From: Candidatus Binatia bacterium
GTDB taxonomy: Bacteria > Desulfobacterota > Binatia > UBA1149 > JAJCZL01
Assembly (NCBI GenBank): GCA_028278325.1
Contig: JANQEO010000363.1
Location: 1-53,568 of the forward strand
Length of the DNA: 53,568 nt
Direction: 5' to 3'
In this document: piece after piece, positions 7,981 to 15,413 of the stretch
Layout: every line of letters begins with the position of its first letter
Numbering within the stretch: position 1 is the first letter of the stretch
Notes under the pieces: model-generated
The model's database searches: none
What the model saw: the letters and a program-made list of their open reading frames with translations, nothing else
What the model was told of the DNA's origin: nothing
Translations under genes and position numbers: made by a program

Positions 7981-8403
7981 CTAGACGAGGCCTTCTCTGT
8001 CAATCAGACCATGGGCCGGGTTCCAGGTTCGCTGCGCAAGGTACTGCTCGAGAAGGTCATGCTCGTTGAGGAACGCCTCAAGGCTCTCGACCTCTTCTTC
8101 GAGCTTGACGACCAAACGAAACAGCCGACGTGTGGCGCCGCGGGAATCCCTCTTGACGCGCTCCACGAACCAGGCTCGTTCAAGCTCGGCCAACCGCTCT
8201 CGAGACACATCCGCCAGTTTGGCGACTTTCACCGCGAGCTCAAAGCTCAGCAGCCCCCTGTTCGCGAGACTGAGGAAGGTCTGCGGATGCACGCCAACCT
8301 GGCTCGCGAGCTCGGTCTTGGAGACTGATTCCGAGGCGCAGACCTCTTCAATGAGCCCACGGCAAAGCGTTCCGTAGCTGGCCGACGCTGAATCGTCTGT
8401 CAT
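7981..8403 (-). CDS. HTH DNA-binding protein with C-terminal coiled coil
   Basis: 140 aa. Residues about 25-75 look like a Cro/CI-type (XRE-like) helix-turn-helix: VSKTELASQVGVHPQTFLSL followed by LLSFELAVKVAKLADVSRERL. The second half is a charged helix (RLFRLVVKLEEEVESLEAFL) that could dimerise. No ligand domain is present, so it is probably a small repressor or activator. It lies just upstream of the HDOD gene on the same strand, suggesting a two-gene unit. The assignment rests on the HTH pattern only. Confidence 0.65.
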   Translation of the reverse strand: MTDDSASASYGTLCRGLIEEVCASESVSKTELASQVGVHPQTFLSLANRGLLSFELAVKVAKLADVSRERLAELERAWFVERVKRDSRGATRRLFRLVVKLEEEVESLEAFLNEHDLLEQYLAQRTWNPAHGLIDREGLV

Positions 8404-8590
8404 GAAAAGGTCTGAGAGTTCGCAGCCGTCTGTCGATTCGACGCACCGTAGACCTGTCCCCTTGCCGGGTCAAGTCTGGCCTCTCTCGAAGCTTCGACCC
8501 AGATGCTGCCGGGCAGGCAGTGGGGTCTGTATTTGGAACGGGTGCTCCGGAGAGGAGCTGGGGCCTCTCGGCACATGCGAGCGAGCAACC

Positions 8591-8800
8591 TCATGGGTCC
8601 GGGCTCTCGGTAGGAGGAGCCGTCGGCTCATCCTCCTCCCCGCGCTCGTCTTCCCGACTCTTTTGAGACTCGGTCTCGGTGTCCTCCGTCTCTATCTCTG
8701 AGTGCAGGAGGTCGATGAGGCCCTTCAGAGGGCGGTCTCCACGAGCTCTCCTCCCCCGCTCAATAAGAGAGTTCCGATTGATCCACTGCTCCTCATCCAT
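8591..8800 (-). CDS. Small acidic hypothetical protein
   Basis: 69 aa from ATG 8800, with GAGG 8 nt upstream. The first 35 residues (MDEEQWINRNSLIERGRRAR) are charged and probably helical. The last 30 are almost entirely Glu, Ser, Thr, Asp and Pro and likely disordered. The frame stays open further upstream to 8941, but that extension is Arg/Ser-rich and lacks a ribosome site. It is not recognised as any family. Confidence 0.4.
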   Translation of the reverse strand: MDEEQWINRNSLIERGRRARGDRPLKGLIDLLHSEIETEDTETESQKSREDERGEEDEPTAPPTESPDP

Positions 8801-9096
8801 GGAGCCTCGCTTCCGGTCTGGGCGCCCGCCAGAGAAAGCCCGCCCCCAGATGCGCCATGTTCCACTCCTCGTTACTTCACTAGCCAGAGTGGCTGTGGTC
8901 ACGCCCGGCGAACGGCGGCTCGGGATTCGGGACAACGTCAACTCGGCTAGGTCGGCTGATCCACGGATCCTGGGGGGCCCGTGGTTCGACGCTCGCGGTC
9001 ATGCGATCCATCGATCGTGGCATAAGGGCCCACACGGAATACCCCCATTTGCCTAGGTCACCGCAACCGCTCAATTCCGCAGAGTTTCTCGGAAAC
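8801..9096. other. Intergenic region, no gene seen
   Basis: About 300 bp between the small acidic ORF and the stop of the sigma gene at 9097. No credible coding frame, repeat copy or structured RNA was recognised. Confidence 0.5.
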
Positions 9097-9735
9097 TCAT
9101 AGGGTCAGCAGGAAGTAACCAGGGCCGAGTACGGTCCTCACGGCTGCACCTAACCCGAGCCATCGCGACACGCGACGCGGGCGGTAGCCTTTCCCGACCA
9201 AGGACTTGTGAAGTGCCCTGCGAGCTCGCGCCAGCCTTGCATACGCGGCCTTGACGCTGATCGATTGACCTCGCCGAGTCAGTACAGTCACGGTCTCAGC
9301 CGCCGACAGTTTCTGGCAGTCCATCAACCAGAAGACCTCGCGGTCACGGCGCGGCAGATTCCCGATTGCTGCGGTGAGCGCCGCGGCCAGGTCAACTTGT
9401 CTGGACCGCTCTTCGGAAGGCAGGGGATCTGGGGGATCTGAGAGGAGAGCGCGTGGCTCGCCTCTTCTACGTCGCAAGAAAACGCGTCGCAGGTTCAGAG
9501 CAATCCCACGCGCGTACGCCATCAGGTCATCTATCTCATCGAGGGATGTGCCCGCCCCTGCACTGAGAAGCTGTTTGACGACCCGGAGATGGAGCTCGTT
9601 ACGGAATTCCGCCACCTCGACGAAGCCAGGCTTGAGAGCCGCCAAAGGACGCAGGAGCTCGTAGAGGTCCCGCTGGGCATCTTGATCGCCCCGAATCAAA
9701 CACCGTCGCAGTTCATATGACCGGCCATCCGTCAT
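9097..9735 (-). CDS. ECF-like RNA polymerase sigma factor
   Basis: 212 aa from ATG 9735 (AGGA upstream); an ATG at 9768 adds 11 residues and would overlap the divergent gene more. The region 2-like part is weakly conserved (IRGDQDAQRDLYELL, DLMAYARGIALNLRRVFL). Region 4 is clear: IGNLPRRDREVFWLMDC, then an HTH ending SVKAAYARLARARRAL. A short hydrophobic tail (VLGPGYFLLTL) closes the protein and might touch the membrane. The divergent neighbour encodes a zinc-finger anti-sigma-type membrane protein, so the two probably form a sigma/anti-sigma pair. Their start regions share symmetrical motifs (9740-9813). Confidence 0.75.
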   Translation of the reverse strand: MTDGRSYELRRCLIRGDQDAQRDLYELLRPLAALKPGFVEVAEFRNELHLRVVKQLLSAGAGTSLDEIDDLMAYARGIALNLRRVFLRRRRGEPRALLSDPPDPLPSEERSRQVDLAAALTAAIGNLPRRDREVFWLMDCQKLSAAETVTVLTRRGQSISVKAAYARLARARRALHKSLVGKGYRPRRVSRWLGLGAAVRTVLGPGYFLLTL

Positions 9736-9739
9736 TGAT

Positions 9740-9813
9740 GGGGATCCTACAATGCTCGCTCCGAACAATCCGGTCTCAACTCGGGATGATAGGATCCCCG
9801 GAACACACGTTCC
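9740..9813. promoter_or_regulatory. Symmetrical control region between sigma and anti-sigma genes
   Basis: GGGGATCCTA (9740-9749) and its perfect inverse TAGGATCCCC (9790-9799) are 40 bp apart. Directly after lies GGAAC-ACAC-GTTCC (9800-9813), which places a GGAAC box on each strand. GGAAC is the classic -35 core of many ECF promoters, so autoregulation in both directions is plausible. Matching -10 boxes are not clear. Confidence 0.4.
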
Positions 9814-11216
9814 GTAGGCCGTGGCGAGCGAGCATCAATCGTTTGACCGACCCGCAGCAGATTCCTCCACATCTCTTTGACGAGGCGAACGCCTACCTGG
9901 ACAGCAAGCTCGGCGAGACCCAGCGAACTCTGTTCGAGGAGCGATTGCGGTCGGACATTTTGACGCGACGGGCGCTGATTGACGCTCTCACACTCAGGTC
10001 GATGGTGGACATGGTGTTCGAGCGAGGTCGCACGACCCCGCCCGTTATCTGCGACTGTGTTCGTGGCCTCATCCCCGACTACCTCCAATGCCGGCTGTCC
10101 GCCGACGAACAGGGCTCCCTGAGTCGGCATCTTGATGAGTGCGAGACATGCCGCGAGGTGTTCGCGATGATAGCGAAGGCTCAACAAAGCACTCGTCACT
10201 CACGACGGAGAACGCTGGCGGCAGTCCTGGCGATGCTCGTGGCCTTGACGAGCATCACGGCTTTCGTATTTTTCGGGAACCGGGATGCGCCAGACCGGGT
10301 GCCTCCCCCGAGATCGGACGGCCTCCCGCTCGAAGAAGCCGACCTCGCTGTTCTTCGGCCGATCATTCGAAAGACCCGTTCAAAGTCGGACATGGACAGA
10401 ATCGACGAGGCTGTGGGCGTCGTCCTGCGTCGCGCCCCGAACATGTTTGACGATCTGCGCAGCCGTCCAACGATCAAAGATCTGCTGCGCGAACTTCATC
10501 TGGTCGATGTGTCGGTTCCCGAGCAGTTTCGTGTCATTCTGCTGCTCGCCTACGCGCATGAGACTCGCCTATCCCCGAGAGACCGGGGTTGGGCCTTGAA
10601 TCTCGTCTCCCGGATGGCGGGCGTCAACGCGCGGGGCTTTCTGTTGCGGACGGCGGAAACATCAGATGAGGATGAGCTTGTTGCTTCCGCGATCACAGCG
10701 CTTGCGCGCCAAGAGCTTGCGAACAGCCACCAAGACCGCATCGAAAAGCTGCTGGCGAACGCTGTTTCCCGTGGTTGGGCGCACACCGTGGAAGCGGTGC
10801 TCAAGACGCTGTGTCGAGCAGGCGTGAGCCTCCCAGCAATCGAGTTTCTGTCCGGAAGACTCGGCACAAAATGGTCTGCGAAGATGTGCCGCTCAATCGC
10901 GCGTGAAGTTCCTGTTAACTCATCGCTACCGAGACACTTCAGTGCACAGCTCGAGTCTGTAGCGCTGCGCGGTCGGTTCGATCGCGGGAGCACTGCTGCG
11001 CTTTGTGTGCTGACAGCCCGCGATCCGGATGCGAATTGGGGAACGCTCCTTCGACGGCACTGGAACCACAGTGACTCGGGTGTTCGCTGGTTGGTTGCCA
11101 AATACTTGCAATTCGCCGCCACGAAGGCGGACAAGGAACTGCTTGATCGCATGAAGGACGACGAAGACGCCGCCGTCAAACGCGCGATTGCGAAGGCACG
11201 TTCCCGTCTGCGCTAG
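9786..11216 (+). CDS. Anti-sigma-type membrane protein with zinc finger and HEAT-like outer domain
   Basis: 476 aa if ATG 9786 is used; TTG 9843 (LTDPQQIPPHLFDEA) is an alternative that would leave the upstream palindromes outside the gene. Residues about 25-75 resemble the N-terminal helix pair of anti-sigma factors (FDEANAYLDSKLGETQRTLF). The zf-HC2/ZAS motif is HLDECETC (His115, Cys119, Cys122, with Cys89/Cys91 before it). One membrane span lies at about 144-163 (VLAMLVALTSITAFVFFG). The remaining 300 residues are helical and repeat-like, ending SGVRWLVAKYLQFAA and EDAAVKRAIAKARSRL, suggestive of HEAT repeats outside the membrane. Divergent from the sigma gene it probably restrains. Confidence 0.72.
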   Translation: MIGSPEHTFRRPWRASINRLTDPQQIPPHLFDEANAYLDSKLGETQRTLFEERLRSDILTRRALIDALTLRSMVDMVFERGRTTPPVICDCVRGLIPDYLQCRLSADEQGSLSRHLDECETCREVFAMIAKAQQSTRHSRRRTLAAVLAMLVALTSITAFVFFGNRDAPDRVPPPRSDGLPLEEADLAVLRPIIRKTRSKSDMDRIDEAVGVVLRRAPNMFDDLRSRPTIKDLLRELHLVDVSVPEQFRVILLLAYAHETRLSPRDRGWALNLVSRMAGVNARGFLLRTAETSDEDELVASAITALARQELANSHQDRIEKLLANAVSRGWAHTVEAVLKTLCRAGVSLPAIEFLSGRLGTKWSAKMCRSIAREVPVNSSLPRHFSAQLESVALRGRFDRGSTAALCVLTARDPDANWGTLLRRHWNHSDSGVRWLVAKYLQFAATKADKELLDRMKDDEDAAVKRAIAKARSRLR

Positions 11217-11362
11217 CACAGCTTGAGAAACTCTCGAATCGCCGCATTCAGTTCCTAGCGTGGGGTAGTCTTCCGCGGCGACGCCGTAGCACAGCCACCC
11301 TGTGCATCCCGTCGGTCGATGGGCGGCTCGTTACTCCACTCTTGAAAAAGGAACTGTTACTC

Positions 11363-11764
11363 ATGGCGCGTAATCGCTTCACGGCCGCGGTCTGTCTTGC
11401 TGCTGCCGCCCTGTTTGCAGTCCCCGCTGCAGCGCAGGATCTTTCCATCTCTGTCGGACCGTCAACAATCGTCGAAGGAGGTCAGCTGGTGGTTGAGGTG
11501 GAATCGGCACCTCAAACGCCCGTAACCGTCGACATCTACGTGGATGGCCGTCTGTACCACTCCGAGGACCTCACTTCGGTCCCGGGTGAAGTCACCGTCA
11601 CTCTTCCCGAAAACTCCGCGGGGGATCTGTGGGAAGTAGAGGTGTTCTCTGGGACAGAAGTGGAATCCGATAGCGGCACCATCATGCCTTCTGGCGAACT
11701 GGCTTTGGAAAGTTGCGCGACAGCCGAAACTTGGCGGTCGTCACTTCAGAGGCTCGCTGGATGA
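11363..11764 (+). CDS. Small secreted Ig-like protein
   Basis: 133 aa from ATG 11363 with AAGGA about 9 nt upstream; a TTG at 11342 is in frame but has no such site. A signal peptide (MARNRFTAAVCLAAAALFAV...AAAQ) is followed by one beta-sandwich-like domain: SISVGPSTIVEGGQLVVEV, TPVTVDIYVDGRLYHSEDL, EVTVTLPENSAGDLWEVEVF. The pattern fits an Ig-like/CARDB-type fold. The last 20 residues after MPSGELALES lose the pattern, so the gene may be 3'-truncated. Its 3' end meets a minus-strand remnant. Confidence 0.6.
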   Translation: MARNRFTAAVCLAAAALFAVPAAAQDLSISVGPSTIVEGGQLVVEVESAPQTPVTVDIYVDGRLYHSEDLTSVPGEVTVTLPENSAGDLWEVEVFSGTEVESDSGTIMPSGELALESCATAETWRSSLQRLAG

Positions 11765-12107
11765 CGCTTCCTTGATCAGGCGACAACTGCGCGTTCATCG
11801 CCACTCCGTCGATTAGCCGGCAACGGAGAGGGACCCTGGCTTTCCACGTGTAGGGCAGTCTGCCCGGGTTTGGTTGGCCCCAATACATCACGTGGGTCAT
11901 GACACCGCCCGCGGGCGTGCCGTCGGACCACATGACCTTGATGAGCAGCGCGCCGAAGGCCGGGTCGTCGACGGGTCCGAGCGGGCAGCCTCCCCCATAC
12001 TCCCATTGTGTCCGGGCCGGCGTCTCCAGGACCGGGAACAGATTCAGATTGTGTTGCCGCCGGCCGGCATCGAAAGACCTTTCACCGTAGAGAGCATCGT
12101 CGGCCAA
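11765..12107 (-). pseudogene. Fragment resembling a carboxypeptidase-regulatory-like domain
   Basis: Minus-strand open frame containing LLIKVMWSDGTPAGGVMTHV, PNPGRLPYTWKARVPL and LIDGVAMNAQL. WxDGTPAxGV is the usual opening of a CarboxypepD-reg beta-sandwich in planctomycete secreted proteins. There is no signal peptide, no complete domain and no clear start, and the frame runs on antisense into the 3' end of the secreted gene at 11363-11764. A decayed fragment is most likely. Confidence 0.35.
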
Positions 12108-12173
12108 GTGAACTACGTCCGCGAACCCATCGTGGCCGAGCGCCGGCGCCCTTGTGCTGGACCAGTGAGGGTC

Positions 12174-12182
12174 GTGTACAAT
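12174..12182 (+). promoter_or_regulatory. Candidate extended -10 element (GTGTACAAT)
   Basis: TACAAT with an upstream TG lies 47 bp before the start at 12230. The same nonamer occurs at 12946-12954 ahead of the next secreted gene. No good -35 is visible. Confidence 0.35.
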
Positions 12183-12229
12183 TGTGGAGCTTCTGCCTCG
12201 AGACTCGCGGCCCCTCGAGGACTAGCTCC

Positions 12230-12838
12230 ATGCGCCTTGGCATCGCAGTTCTTCTCTTCGCCTCCGCATCCTCCGCCCAGGGGACTCTACCCACGCAGGT
12301 GATCTTCGTCGGTAACCCGGGCTCTCAGGTCAATACGATCCAGGCAGGCCTGGAGCTTACAGCGTTCTGGCAGATTGCCGGCGTTCCGCAGGGGCCTCCA
12401 GTCTTGGTCACTCCGACGTGGTTCCCAGGCGTGACAGCGATTTGGCAGATCGGGCAGTTGCCCTCAGTGAACGTTGAGCTGGTCGTCACCGGCAATGTTC
12501 GAGGAACTGTGTCGTTGCCCTTTACGCTGGCTGCCGCAGTCGTTCCAGGCACCTTCCCGTGCTGCACTCTGCAGGGATGGCTCCCGAGCAGCATTCAAGC
12601 ACAAGGCATCGGCCTTTACCACCTGGGGGCAGCTCCCCTGAGTGTGCTGGACGGGCTCGGCTTGTTCGGGGCTCCCAGCGGCCTAGCTGTCACCAACCCC
12701 AACGGCTTGTTTCCGGTCAACGCTAACGTCCCTATCAACAGCCCGGACCACGTTGCCGTTCAAGCCATCGTTACGGACGTCACATCTCCCACAGGTCTCA
12801 CACTGACAGCCGCCATTTCCGTCGCCAAGTATCAGTAG
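12230..12838 (+). CDS. Secreted protein of unknown function
   Basis: 202 aa from ATG 12230 with GAGGA about 8 nt upstream. The signal peptide is MRLGIAVLLFASASSAQG, with cleavage likely after SAQ. The mature part is rich in Gly, Pro, Val and Thr and beta-strand-like, with two similar WQI segments (LTAFWQIAGVP, VTAIWQIGQLP) and a Cys pair (GTFPCCTLQGW). It ends AAISVAKYQ, like other exported proteins here. The frame stays open 74 codons upstream, but that part is Arg-rich. It is not recognised as a named family. An R1 right end begins 18 bp after the stop. Confidence 0.7.
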   Translation: MRLGIAVLLFASASSAQGTLPTQVIFVGNPGSQVNTIQAGLELTAFWQIAGVPQGPPVLVTPTWFPGVTAIWQIGQLPSVNVELVVTGNVRGTVSLPFTLAAAVVPGTFPCCTLQGWLPSSIQAQGIGLYHLGAAPLSVLDGLGLFGAPSGLAVTNPNGLFPVNANVPINSPDHVAVQAIVTDVTSPTGLTLTAAISVAKYQ

Positions 12839-12855
12839 GTGCGAGCGTCAACCCA

Positions 12856-12910
12856 ACGGCGTTCCCGCGACGCGAAAGCGGCGAAAACGCCGTCCGAAAC
12901 TCCGTGGACC
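12856..12910 (+). repeat. Solo R1 right end downstream of a secreted-protein gene
   Basis: ACGGCGTTCCCGC, a loop, GCGAAAACGCCGT, then CCGAAACTCCGTGGACC. It nearly matches the right end of the IS at 2205-2258, with no transposase nearby. It starts 18 bp after the stop at 12838 and folds as a hairpin, so it could act as a terminator. Confidence 0.7.
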
Positions 12911-12945
12911 TCTGTACCCGGGTATGCGCCCGGACGGTCGTCGAG

Positions 12946-12954
12946 GTGTACAAT
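12946..12954 (+). promoter_or_regulatory. Candidate extended -10 element (GTGTACAAT)
   Basis: Identical to the nonamer at 12174-12182 and 76 bp before the beta-helix gene start at 13031. No convincing -35. Confidence 0.35.
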
Positions 12955-13030
12955 GTAGGGCTGGACTCACCGCAGACCTGATTCACCAGCCCACCCTAGA
13001 ACAAGGCTCCGCTGTTCGGAGGTCCCCACC

Positions 13031-14758
13031 ATGTTGCGCCAGCTCACACTCGCTCTTGTCGCCTTCACGGCAACACTTCCGGCCCAGGCCATTCTCAACG
13101 TGCCGAGCCAGTACCCAACAGTGCAGATCGCAATCGGCGCCGCCCAGAATGGAGACACAGTTCTCGTCGCGCCGGGCGTGTACGTAGGTCCAGTGGATTT
13201 TCTCGGCAAAGACATCACCGTTAAGGGTGACCAAGGGGCGTCCTCGACAACGATTCAAGGAACCGGCGGGTCTCCCGTGGTCACGTTCGCCTCCGGCGAA
13301 TCCACGTCGTCCGTGCTGGAGGGGTTTACACTGACGGGTGGGGGCGCCAGCGGAGTCTTCATCACGGACGCATCGCCAATCGTCCGGGACTGTCGAATCG
13401 CTGGCAACGTGGTCACTGGCTCCGGGGGCGGAGGAATACGGTGCCAGGTCACCAATGGCAACAACGGATCGCCCTTCATCACCGGATGTCATATCAGCGG
13501 CAACATCACGGACCGAGCCGGGGGCGGCGTGTTCTGCAATGTCGATGGGGGTGGTACCGGCCAAATCACCCTCCAGGGGTGCACGCTCGAGAACAACTCC
13601 GCGACCGCCGGAGCCTCCTCGTATCCACGTGGCGGAGGCGCAGGAGCCTTTTACAGCGTCGACGCCACCGCATCGCTCGTCGTGACGATTGCGGATTGCG
13701 TGGTCACGGCAAACACCGCGGCCGATCGTGGCGGAGGGTTCACCTTCGAAGAGCCGTCGCTCGTGAATGTGACGAGTTGCCGCATCGCCAACAACGTATC
13801 CGGAGGAGGGCCTGTCGGCGGCGGGGGCGTATGGAGCACCGCAACGCAGCTAAACGTGACGAATTGCCTTGTTGTCGGGAATTCGGCCGCTGACGCGGGT
13901 GGTGGACTCGCGATCGCGACTGCCAACACCAACACCAACTACGCGATTCTCAACTGCTCGATCGCCGGAAACACAGCGCCCGGAGTCGGAGGGTTGTACC
14001 TTCTGGGTCCGACCTCGGGTACGGTGTCCGGCAGCATTGTGTTCGGCAACGCCGGTGTGAGCATCGGGGGCACGACCGGTTACGGGCTCTCCGTCACGTT
14101 CTCAGCTGTAGATAGCGGGTTTTTCGCCAGCAACCCGACCAACATCTCTGACGACCCCCAGTTCGTAGACCCTGCCAGCGGCGACTACCACCTCGCGTCA
14201 AGCTCACCCTGTGTCGACGCCGGCGGCCCACCCGCAGCGAGTCTCCCACCGTTGGACGTCGACGGAACAGCGCGAATCGTCAACGGGCTCGTCGACATGG
14301 GCGCCGATGAACTCCCGGCCGCGCAGTTACCGGGGACGATGGACGCGCTTGATCTGTACACCTACGTAAACGGTGAGGGCGACCCACACGCTGATGTCCT
14401 CACGGTGAATCCCGGAGACCTTCTGTCAGCGCACCTGAAGGCTACGGACGGATCGCTCGCGGGGTACCCCCCGCTCATCGTCGGACAGGGCTTTGCCACG
14501 GGGAATCCGCCTGCGGCGAATCCCGGACTCGGCGACATCCACATCTCGCTGATTACACCCTACACGGTGGTCGTCGGCAGCCTTCCGCCGCATCCTCTCT
14601 TGACACCGGGCTTGTCGCCCACCGGGCTCGCGGTTTTCATCGCGGTTCCACCCGGGCTTTCGGGGACCTCCGTGAGACTGCAGGGGTTTGTCGTGGCACC
14701 GATTGCGGCAAACGGTCAGTACGGCGCCACCCGAGCTCATGACATTGTGTTTCAGTAG
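13031..14758 (+). CDS. Secreted right-handed parallel beta-helix protein
   Basis: 575 aa. The signal peptide is MLRQLTLALVAFTATLPAQA. Next comes PSQYPTVQIAIGAAQNGDTV (the pectate-lyase-like N-cap where a periodic input gives the first turn) and APGVYVGPVDFLGKDITVKG. Then follow many helix turns of the type GGGGIRCQ, GCHISGNITDRAGGGVFC, CVVTANTAADRGGGFTF and NCLVVGNSAADAGGGLAI, up to about residue 400. The helix closes with the common YHLASSSPCVDAGG / DVDGTARIVNGLVDMGADE motif. A 140-residue beta-rich C-terminal domain ends HDIVFQ. Such proteins may bind or cleave polysaccharide, but no catalytic residues can be assigned. GTG 21 bp before the ATG is not used in this frame. Confidence 0.85.
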   Translation: MLRQLTLALVAFTATLPAQAILNVPSQYPTVQIAIGAAQNGDTVLVAPGVYVGPVDFLGKDITVKGDQGASSTTIQGTGGSPVVTFASGESTSSVLEGFTLTGGGASGVFITDASPIVRDCRIAGNVVTGSGGGGIRCQVTNGNNGSPFITGCHISGNITDRAGGGVFCNVDGGGTGQITLQGCTLENNSATAGASSYPRGGGAGAFYSVDATASLVVTIADCVVTANTAADRGGGFTFEEPSLVNVTSCRIANNVSGGGPVGGGGVWSTATQLNVTNCLVVGNSAADAGGGLAIATANTNTNYAILNCSIAGNTAPGVGGLYLLGPTSGTVSGSIVFGNAGVSIGGTTGYGLSVTFSAVDSGFFASNPTNISDDPQFVDPASGDYHLASSSPCVDAGGPPAASLPPLDVDGTARIVNGLVDMGADELPAAQLPGTMDALDLYTYVNGEGDPHADVLTVNPGDLLSAHLKATDGSLAGYPPLIVGQGFATGNPPAANPGLGDIHISLITPYTVVVGSLPPHPLLTPGLSPTGLAVFIAVPPGLSGTSVRLQGFVVAPIAANGQYGATRAHDIVFQ

Positions 14759-14988
14759 AGTGACTGGATTGGACTCATGGTGCGGACGGTCACCGCGGGT
14801 AGCCCATGAACCCCTGGTCGGGTCGAGGGCTGGCGCGGTGGCCCTTAGGAGTCCCCTTGGCTGTGTCCGGGATTTCTCCCTTCGTGCCCGTTTAGGGTCG
14901 TCCGTAGCTCCGTCTCCAGCCCCCGCCACATCGCACGCAGCGTGCGGATTTCCCGCACTACGCGCACCTGCACACTTCGCGTCAAAGG
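14759..14988. other. Intergenic, no gene seen
   Basis: The 230 bp between the beta-helix stop and the maturase-like fragment hold no open frame with protein-like content. Confidence 0.4.
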
Positions 14989-15141
14989 TTATGGGACCTG
15001 TCCTGCCGGGGCCGCTTTCGACGGAGGCCTTGCGTACTTCACCCGGTAGTCGTTGAAGAGCCCGAGTCCGTCGTACAGCCATCGTCTACTCCACCGCTTC
15101 CAGCCGAAGCCCTGACGTAGTCGGGCTCTGGCCAGGTAGAC
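14989..15141 (-). pseudogene. C-terminal fragment resembling a group II intron maturase
   Basis: The minus strand reads VYLARARLRQGFGWKRWSRR then WLYDGLGLFNDYRVKY and a Pro/Lys/Ala tail to a stop at 14989. The WLYxxLGLFNDYRV ending recalls the C-terminus of bacterial group II intron reverse transcriptase/maturases; this is from memory of the family, not a search. The upstream part is cut off exactly where the R1 left end (15142) begins. No reverse transcriptase domain or intron RNA domain V was recognised. Confidence 0.4.
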
Positions 15142-15252
15142 GGGTCCAGCGAGTTTCGGGCGGCACTGAGACGACGCCAAGTTATGCGTTGACCGGCAGA
15201 TACGATGTCCTCCTCCGTTCTGTTCTGACGGACCTCCCTGGACGACCAGGTG
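15142..15252 (+). repeat. Solo R1 left end
   Basis: GGGTCCAGCGAGTTTCGG, then GCCAAGTTATGCGTTGACC, then GGCAGATACGATGTCCTCC, to CTGGACGACCAGGTG. It is collinear with 130-242 and 479-588. No transposase follows. It abuts a truncated maturase-like fragment and lies 160 bp upstream of the sigma fusion gene. Confidence 0.7.
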
Positions 15253-15413
15253 CCCTATGGGAATCCCCCCGAGGGCGAAGCCGGGTCCATGTTGAGTCGC
15301 AGAATGGCGGTGGGCCCACCGGTGCCCCTTCTTTTCTCCGCCGCCGTCATCGGTTTCTTGGAGTTTCTCGAGCGATCTCGGATCGCGTGCGCTCTTCTGG
15401 AGCGACGGATCCC

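Noticed and set aside
8679..9056. Plus-strand frame of 125 codons
   Set aside because: Composition is Arg/Pro/Ser-rich, there is no ribosome site, and it is antisense to the small acidic ORF.
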